Assembly (NCBI GenBank): GCA_002311665.1
Contig: DBYX01000007.1
Coordinates: 1-64,000 of the forward strand
DNA: 64,000 nt
Direction: 5' to 3'
DNA from: Lachnoclostridium sp. UBA1175
GTDB lineage: Bacteria > Bacillota > Clostridia > Lachnospirales > Lachnospiraceae
Numbering within the stretch: the first letter of the stretch is position 1; every line of letters begins with the position of its first letter. Positions 59,580 through 64,000 of the stretch are shown in pieces. The notes beneath the pieces were generated by a model that had not been told where the DNA came from, ran no database searches, and was given only the letters and a program-made list of their open reading frames with translations. A program made the translations under genes and the position numbers.

Positions 59580-60284
59580 ATGAGTGAATCCGTAAGAGAG
59601 CGTTTGCAGCAGACGATCGGGTACCGGTTTCAAAACCCGGAGTATCTGACGCTTGCGCTGACGCACAGTTCCTATGCCAATGAGAACAGCCACGGTCTGA
59701 GGACGGTCGAGTGCAACGAGCGCCTGGAATTCCTCGGGGACGCCGTGCTGGAATTAGTGACGAGCGAGTATCTCTACGAGACGAGAAAGGATATGAACGA
59801 GGGCAGCATGTCCAAGCTGCGGGCGAGCATCGTGTGCGAGCCGTCCCTCGGGATATGTGCGAGGGACATTCAGCTCGGCGAGTGCCTTCGGCTCGGTCAC
59901 GGTGAGGATATGACCGGAGGAAGGGAGAGGGATTCCATCCTTTCCGACGCGTTCGAGTCCGTGATCGGGGCCATTTTCCTCGACGGCGGGCTTGAGCCGG
60001 CGCGGGAGTTCGTGAACCGGTTCGTGCTGGCCAACCTCAAGGAGAGCCAGCTGTTCAAGGACGCGAAGACGAGGCTGCAGGAGCTTTCGCAGCAGATGTT
60101 CCGCTGCGAGCCGGTGTACGCGCTCGTGAAGGAGGAAGGGCCCGCGCATCTGAAAATGTTCACGATGTCCTGCAGCGTCGAGCAGTACTGCGAAGTCGCG
60201 ACGGGGCATTCAAAGAAACAGGCGGAGCAGGAGTGCGCAGGGCAGATGCTGCGCGTGCTGGCGGCGCTTCGAAAGGAACAGTGA
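59580..60284 (+). CDS. rnc: Ribonuclease III
   Basis: A 234-residue double-strand-specific endoribonuclease that processes rRNA and mRNAs. The signature NERLEFLGDAVL is at 46-57, with a second catalytic segment DAFESVIGAIFLDGG. A C-terminal double-stranded RNA-binding domain (about 158-230) ends with HSKKQAEQECAGQML. AAGGAGAATTC precedes the ATG. smc follows after 24 bases. Confidence 0.96.
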   Translation: MSESVRERLQQTIGYRFQNPEYLTLALTHSSYANENSHGLRTVECNERLEFLGDAVLELVTSEYLYETRKDMNEGSMSKLRASIVCEPSLGICARDIQLGECLRLGHGEDMTGGRERDSILSDAFESVIGAIFLDGGLEPAREFVNRFVLANLKESQLFKDAKTRLQELSQQMFRCEPVYALVKEEGPAHLKMFTMSCSVEQYCEVATGHSKKQAEQECAGQMLRVLAALRKEQ

Positions 60285-60308
60285 CAGCATTCCCAAAGGA
60301 GAGAGAGC

Positions 60309-63300
60309 ATGTATCTGAAAAGCATAGAAGTGCATGGTTTTAAGGCATTTGCCAACAAGATCCGCTTTGAGTTCGACGGCGGGATCACGGGCATTGTCGG
60401 ACCGAACGGAAGCGGAAAGAGCAATGTCGCGGACGCGGTGCGCTGGGTGCTCGGCGAGCAGAGCGCGAAGCAGCTGCGAGGCAGCAGCATGCAGGACGTC
60501 ATTTTCTCCGGCACGGAGACGCGCAAGCCGATGAGCTTCGCGTACGTTTCGCTCACTCTCGACAACAGCGATCACCAGCTGCCGATCTCCTACGACGAGG
60601 TGACGGTGGCGAGACGCGTGTACCGCTCCGGCGAGAGCGAGTACCTCATCAACGGGTCGGAATGCCGCCTGAGGGACGTGCAGGAACTCTTCTTCGACAC
60701 CGGTATCGGCAAGGAGGGCTACTCGATCATCGGACAGGGCCAGATCGACAAGGTCCTGAGCGGTAAGCCGGAGGAGCGCCGTGAGATCTTCGACGAGGCG
60801 GCCGGCATCACGAGAGTCAAGAAGCGCAAGCTGCAGACGGAGAAAAACCTCGCGGAGGAGCGTCAGAATCTCGCCCGCGTCAACGATATCATCGCCGAGA
60901 TCGAGGGCCGGCTGGAGCCGCTCGCGAAACAGGACGAGAAGGCAAGAGAATACCTGAAACTGCGTGAGGAGCTGCGTGACCGCGAGGTCAATCAGTTCCT
61001 GATGGAGTACGAGAAAAATGAGGTCCTCAAGAAGGAAAATGACGAGCACCTGAACAGTGTGACCGAGGACCTGGCCCGCACGACCGCGGACTACGAGAAC
61101 GCCAAGGACGAGTACGACCGGCTCCTGAACGAGCTCGAGCAGCATCGGGAGGTGCTGTCGCAGGCCAAGGAGACCAACGCACAGCGCAAGGTCGAGGCGG
61201 AGAAGGGAAGCGGTGAGCGCAACGTGCTGACGGAGCAGGTTGCCGCGCTCGCCAAGCAGGTCGAGAATACCGAGGAGCGGATTGCTTATCTGCACGGACA
61301 GATTGAGGAGCGCGCAGAGGAGCAGAAGCGCTACCGCGCAAAGCAGGAGGAGTATGCGAAGCAGCTGGCCGAGCTCGCCGATGCGAAGGAGGCAGCCGAG
61401 GCGAAACTCGGTGAGATGAAGGCGGAGATCGACGACCGCATCGTGCGCGAGCAGGAGCTCCGCGCGTTGCAGATCGCCAACCTGCAGAACAACACGGAAC
61501 TGAAGACGGAGCTGGAGCGCAACAACACGCTCCTTGAGCAATACAATATCAGCAGGGCCGAGACCAACGCAAAGTTACTCCGGTTCAAGGCCGAGGCCGA
61601 TGAGGCCAACCGGAAGATCGAGGAGGCGTCGCGCGAGTTGCAGACGATCGCGGAGACGGTCGACCGGATGAAGAAGGAGTCGGATTCCCGCGACGAGCGC
61701 ATCCGCTCCCTGAGCGAGTCCATCGCGGACGCGAACGCGAGACTCGAGGATGTGCGCAAGAAAGCGACGCTTGCGGAGACGAGGTTTGAGACACTCCGGA
61801 ATCTCGCGGAGCGGTACGAGGGCTATGCAGGCACCGTTCGCAAGGTGATGGAGCTGAAGGATTCGAGAAAAGGCATACACGGTGTCGTGGCAGATATCAT
61901 CCAGACGGAGGAGCGCTACGAGACGGCGATCGAGACCGCGCTCGGCGGCAATATCCAGAACATCGTCGTGGACAATACCGACACGGCGAAATCGCTGATC
62001 GAACAATTGAAGCGCGAACGTCTCGGCCGTGCGACCTTCCTTCCGCTGCGTGAGATCCGCGCGAAGAAAGATGAGTTCGAGGACGATGTGTTCAAGGAGA
62101 CGGGCGTTCTCGGGATCGCCTCGGAGCTGGTGAGCACGGAGGAGCAGTACAAGGAGGCAGCCGCGTATCTTCTCGGCAGGTTCCTTGTCGTCGACACGAT
62201 CGATCACGCGATCGCTCTGGAGAAGAAGTATCGCCAGAAGCTGCGTGTCGTGACGCTCGAGGGTGAGTTGTTCGCACCCGGCGGCGCTGTGTCCGGCGGT
62301 GCGTTCCGCAATTCCGGCAACCTTCTCGGACGCCGGCGTGAGGCCGAGGAGTCGGAGAAAGAATTTTACGAGCGCAGGAAGGAAGCCGACGCCTGCGAGA
62401 GAACGGTCACGAGATACCGCAAGGAGCGCGAGGCGCTCCGCAATGAGCAGGAGATCGCGCGCGGCGCGCTGCAGGAGAAGATCGTGGCGCACAACACCGC
62501 GGAGATGAATCTGCAGCATGTGCGCGAGCAGAACGGCGGACTTCTGGACACCCGCGACCAGCTCAAGAAGGAGGTTGCGAACGCGGAGGCACAGATGGAG
62601 ACCATCCGCGAGAACAACCGTAAACTGCAGGAACAGATCGAGATCAATGAGCAGCAGAGCGAGAAGGACCGCGAGACTGCAGACCGTCTGCACGCCGAGA
62701 TGGAGGAGATCCGCGGGCGTCAGGACGAGGCGAGCGCGGAGGCGGTGCGCACGCTGACGGAGTACAACGGACTTCTTCAGAGCGTGGAGTACCAGCGCGA
62801 CACGGGCGAGCGGATCGAGCGTGAGAGCGCGCAGCTCGCGAAGGAGCTGAAGGAAGCGGAGCAAAACAACGCCGAGGCCAAGCGCGAGATCGGTGAGCGC
62901 GAGGCATCGATCCGTGAGATTGAGGAGCGGCAGTGCGAGCTGCAGCGTGACATCCAGAACACGGAGACGCAGATCGCGGAACTCACGGCGCTTGCGGAGG
63001 ATATCACGAAGCAGAACCGCGACTTCTTCGAGCGGAGAGAGAGCCTGTCCCGCCAGATGTCCTCGCTCGACAAGGAGCAGTACCGTCTGCAGAACCAGAA
63101 GGAAAAAATGGAGGACCAGCTCGACTCTCTTACGCGCTATATGTGGGATGAGTACGGTCTGACTTACACGCAGGCATGCGAGCATCGCAGCGAGGAGTAC
63201 GACAACGCGACGCTCAACCGCAAGGCGGTTTACGAATTGAAGAACAAGATCCGCGGACTCGGCAATGTCAATGTCGACGCGATCGAGGAATACCGTGACG

Positions 63301-63869
63301 CCAAGGAGCGCTACGAGTTCCTGACCGGCCAGCGGAAGGATATCATCGACGCCGAGACGACGCTGTCGGGCATCATCTCCGCATTGGACGAGGAGATGCG
63401 CAAGCAGTTCACGGAGACGTTCGAGCAGTTGAAGACGCGCTTCGACCGCGTGTTCCGTGAGCTGTTCGGAGGCGGCAAGACGACGCTTTCGCTCAGTGAG
63501 GGCGAGGATGTGCTTGAGGCCGGTGTGCTGATCAACGTGCAGCCGCCGGGCAAGAAACTGCAGAATATGATGCAGCTTTCCGGCGGTGAGAAAGCGCTCA
63601 CGGCAATCGCGCTTCTCTTCGCGATCCTGGATCTGAAGCCGTCGCCGTTCTGCCTTCTCGACGAGATCGAGGCGGCGCTCGACGACTCCAACGTCGGCCG
63701 TTTTGCGCAGTATCTGCGCAAGCTTTCCGGTGAGACGCAGTTCATCGTGATCACGCACCGACGCGGTACGATGGCCGCCGCAGAGGCTCTGTACGGCATC
63801 ACGATGCAGGAGAAGGGTATCTCGACGCTTGTCTCGGTCAACCTGATCGAGAGCGAGCTGGATCAGTGA
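60309..63869 (+). CDS. smc: Chromosome segregation/condensation ATPase SMC
   Basis: A complete 1186-residue SMC protein. Walker A is GPNGSGKS (31-38); the N-terminal head also has the Q-loop region GQGQIDKVLSGKPEERR. Two long coiled-coil arms (about 170-500 and 670-1020) surround the hinge (about 515-665), which includes YAGTVRKVME and GGAVSGGAFR. The signature LSGGEKALTA starts at 1090 and Walker B is CLLDEIEAALDD. AAAGGAGAGAGAGC precedes the ATG. The order rnc-smc-ftsY is conserved in Firmicutes. Confidence 0.97.
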   Translation: MYLKSIEVHGFKAFANKIRFEFDGGITGIVGPNGSGKSNVADAVRWVLGEQSAKQLRGSSMQDVIFSGTETRKPMSFAYVSLTLDNSDHQLPISYDEVTVARRVYRSGESEYLINGSECRLRDVQELFFDTGIGKEGYSIIGQGQIDKVLSGKPEERREIFDEAAGITRVKKRKLQTEKNLAEERQNLARVNDIIAEIEGRLEPLAKQDEKAREYLKLREELRDREVNQFLMEYEKNEVLKKENDEHLNSVTEDLARTTADYENAKDEYDRLLNELEQHREVLSQAKETNAQRKVEAEKGSGERNVLTEQVAALAKQVENTEERIAYLHGQIEERAEEQKRYRAKQEEYAKQLAELADAKEAAEAKLGEMKAEIDDRIVREQELRALQIANLQNNTELKTELERNNTLLEQYNISRAETNAKLLRFKAEADEANRKIEEASRELQTIAETVDRMKKESDSRDERIRSLSESIADANARLEDVRKKATLAETRFETLRNLAERYEGYAGTVRKVMELKDSRKGIHGVVADIIQTEERYETAIETALGGNIQNIVVDNTDTAKSLIEQLKRERLGRATFLPLREIRAKKDEFEDDVFKETGVLGIASELVSTEEQYKEAAAYLLGRFLVVDTIDHAIALEKKYRQKLRVVTLEGELFAPGGAVSGGAFRNSGNLLGRRREAEESEKEFYERRKEADACERTVTRYRKEREALRNEQEIARGALQEKIVAHNTAEMNLQHVREQNGGLLDTRDQLKKEVANAEAQMETIRENNRKLQEQIEINEQQSEKDRETADRLHAEMEEIRGRQDEASAEAVRTLTEYNGLLQSVEYQRDTGERIERESAQLAKELKEAEQNNAEAKREIGEREASIREIEERQCELQRDIQNTETQIAELTALAEDITKQNRDFFERRESLSRQMSSLDKEQYRLQNQKEKMEDQLDSLTRYMWDEYGLTYTQACEHRSEEYDNATLNRKAVYELKNKIRGLGNVNVDAIEEYRDAKERYEFLTGQRKDIIDAETTLSGIISALDEEMRKQFTETFEQLKTRFDRVFRELFGGGKTTLSLSEGEDVLEAGVLINVQPPGKKLQNMMQLSGGEKALTAIALLFAILDLKPSPFCLLDEIEAALDDSNVGRFAQYLRKLSGETQFIVITHRRGTMAAAEALYGITMQEKGISTLVSVNLIESELDQ

Positions 63870-63930
63870 GACCGGAGCGACCGTTACGCTCGCAAAAAGA
63901 TAACGGATTAAGTGGTTCGGAGGAACGAGG

Positions 63931-64000
63931 ATGTTTTTTTGGAGAAAGAAAAAGAAACCGGAGGAGGAACTTCCGGAGGAATTGCAGGATGCGGAGGTAG
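63931..64000 (+). CDS. ftsY: Start of FtsY (signal recognition particle receptor), cut by the window edge
   Basis: An open frame begins at 63931 after CGGAGGAACGAGG and runs off the window. Only 23 residues are visible: MFFWRKKKKPEEELPEELQD and a few more, a Lys-rich then acidic N-terminus typical of FtsY A-domains. The call depends on position after smc, because no GTPase motif is in view. Confidence 0.7.
   Translation, partial: MFFWRKKKKPEEELPEELQDAEV

Overview
The window looks like a chromosomal segment from a fairly GC-rich (roughly 60% by eye) member of the Clostridia, most likely Lachnospiraceae or a relative. Pointers are the Firmicute-type clusters (asp23-nusB-xse-ispA-dxs-tlyA-nadK-argR-recN; priA-def-fmt-rsmB-rlmN-stp-prkC-rsgA-rpe; plsX-acp-rnc-smc-ftsY), a DivIB/FtsL-type division cluster, an IspH-ribosomal S1 fusion of the kind known in Clostridia, and clear sigma-A promoters and GGAGG ribosome sites. 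All recognised genes lie on the + strand. I saw no rRNA, tRNA, CRISPR array, insertion sequence or prophage.

Layout. 1-1400: a CaCA-family antiporter with its own promoter and terminator. 1.5-11.8 kb: a long run covering envelope stress (Asp23), NusB, exonuclease VII, isoprenoid precursors (IspA, Dxs), TlyA, NAD kinase, ArgR, YebC and RecN. 11.9-16.4 kb: glycogen synthase, then MurE and MurF. 16.5-27.4 kb: PriA, peptide deformylase, Met-tRNA formyltransferase, two rRNA methyltransferases, the PP2C phosphatase/PASTA kinase pair, RsgA and Rpe. 27.4-31.9 kb: YchF, Lgt and a FeoA-FeoB fusion. 32.2-40.2 kb: the division cluster mraZ-rsmH-ftsL-pbp-ftsW-divIB-ftsZ, without mraY, murD or murG. 40.4-41.0 kb: a small, strongly expressed-looking secreted protein with a sortase-like tail. 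41.1-51.05 kb: a ten-gene Mrp/Mbh-type cation/proton antiporter operon with four NuoL/M/N-type subunits and no redox module. 51.2-58.2 kb: FolD, RimO, PgsA, a flavoprotein, Cmk and IspH-S1. 58.2-64 kb: PlsX, ACP, RNase III, SMC and the first codons of FtsY.

Many neighbours share 4-base ATGA stop/start overlaps (dxs/tlyA uses GTGA), suggesting translational coupling. Isoprenoid supply (Dxs, IspA, IspH), precursor ligases (MurE with an mDAP-type DNPR motif, MurF), PASTA kinase and division proteins together form a cell-envelope theme. The antiporter operon would handle proton/sodium balance.

Most notable: (1) the Mbh-ordered antiporter operon with four ion-translocating subunits and no hydrogenase or NADH module; (2) a strong internal promoter and ribosome site inside ispH that could make S1 separately; (3) the 8-mer GGAAAATG/CATTTTCC, which I counted 25 times on both strands, in all reading frames and in intergenic DNA; (4) a perfect inverted repeat in front of the secreted protein; (5) a structured feoB-mraZ intergenic region ending in a very long hairpin. 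Start sites were corrected where ribosome-binding sites decided them, most clearly for ftsZ (TTG). All readings are by eye; no database search was run.
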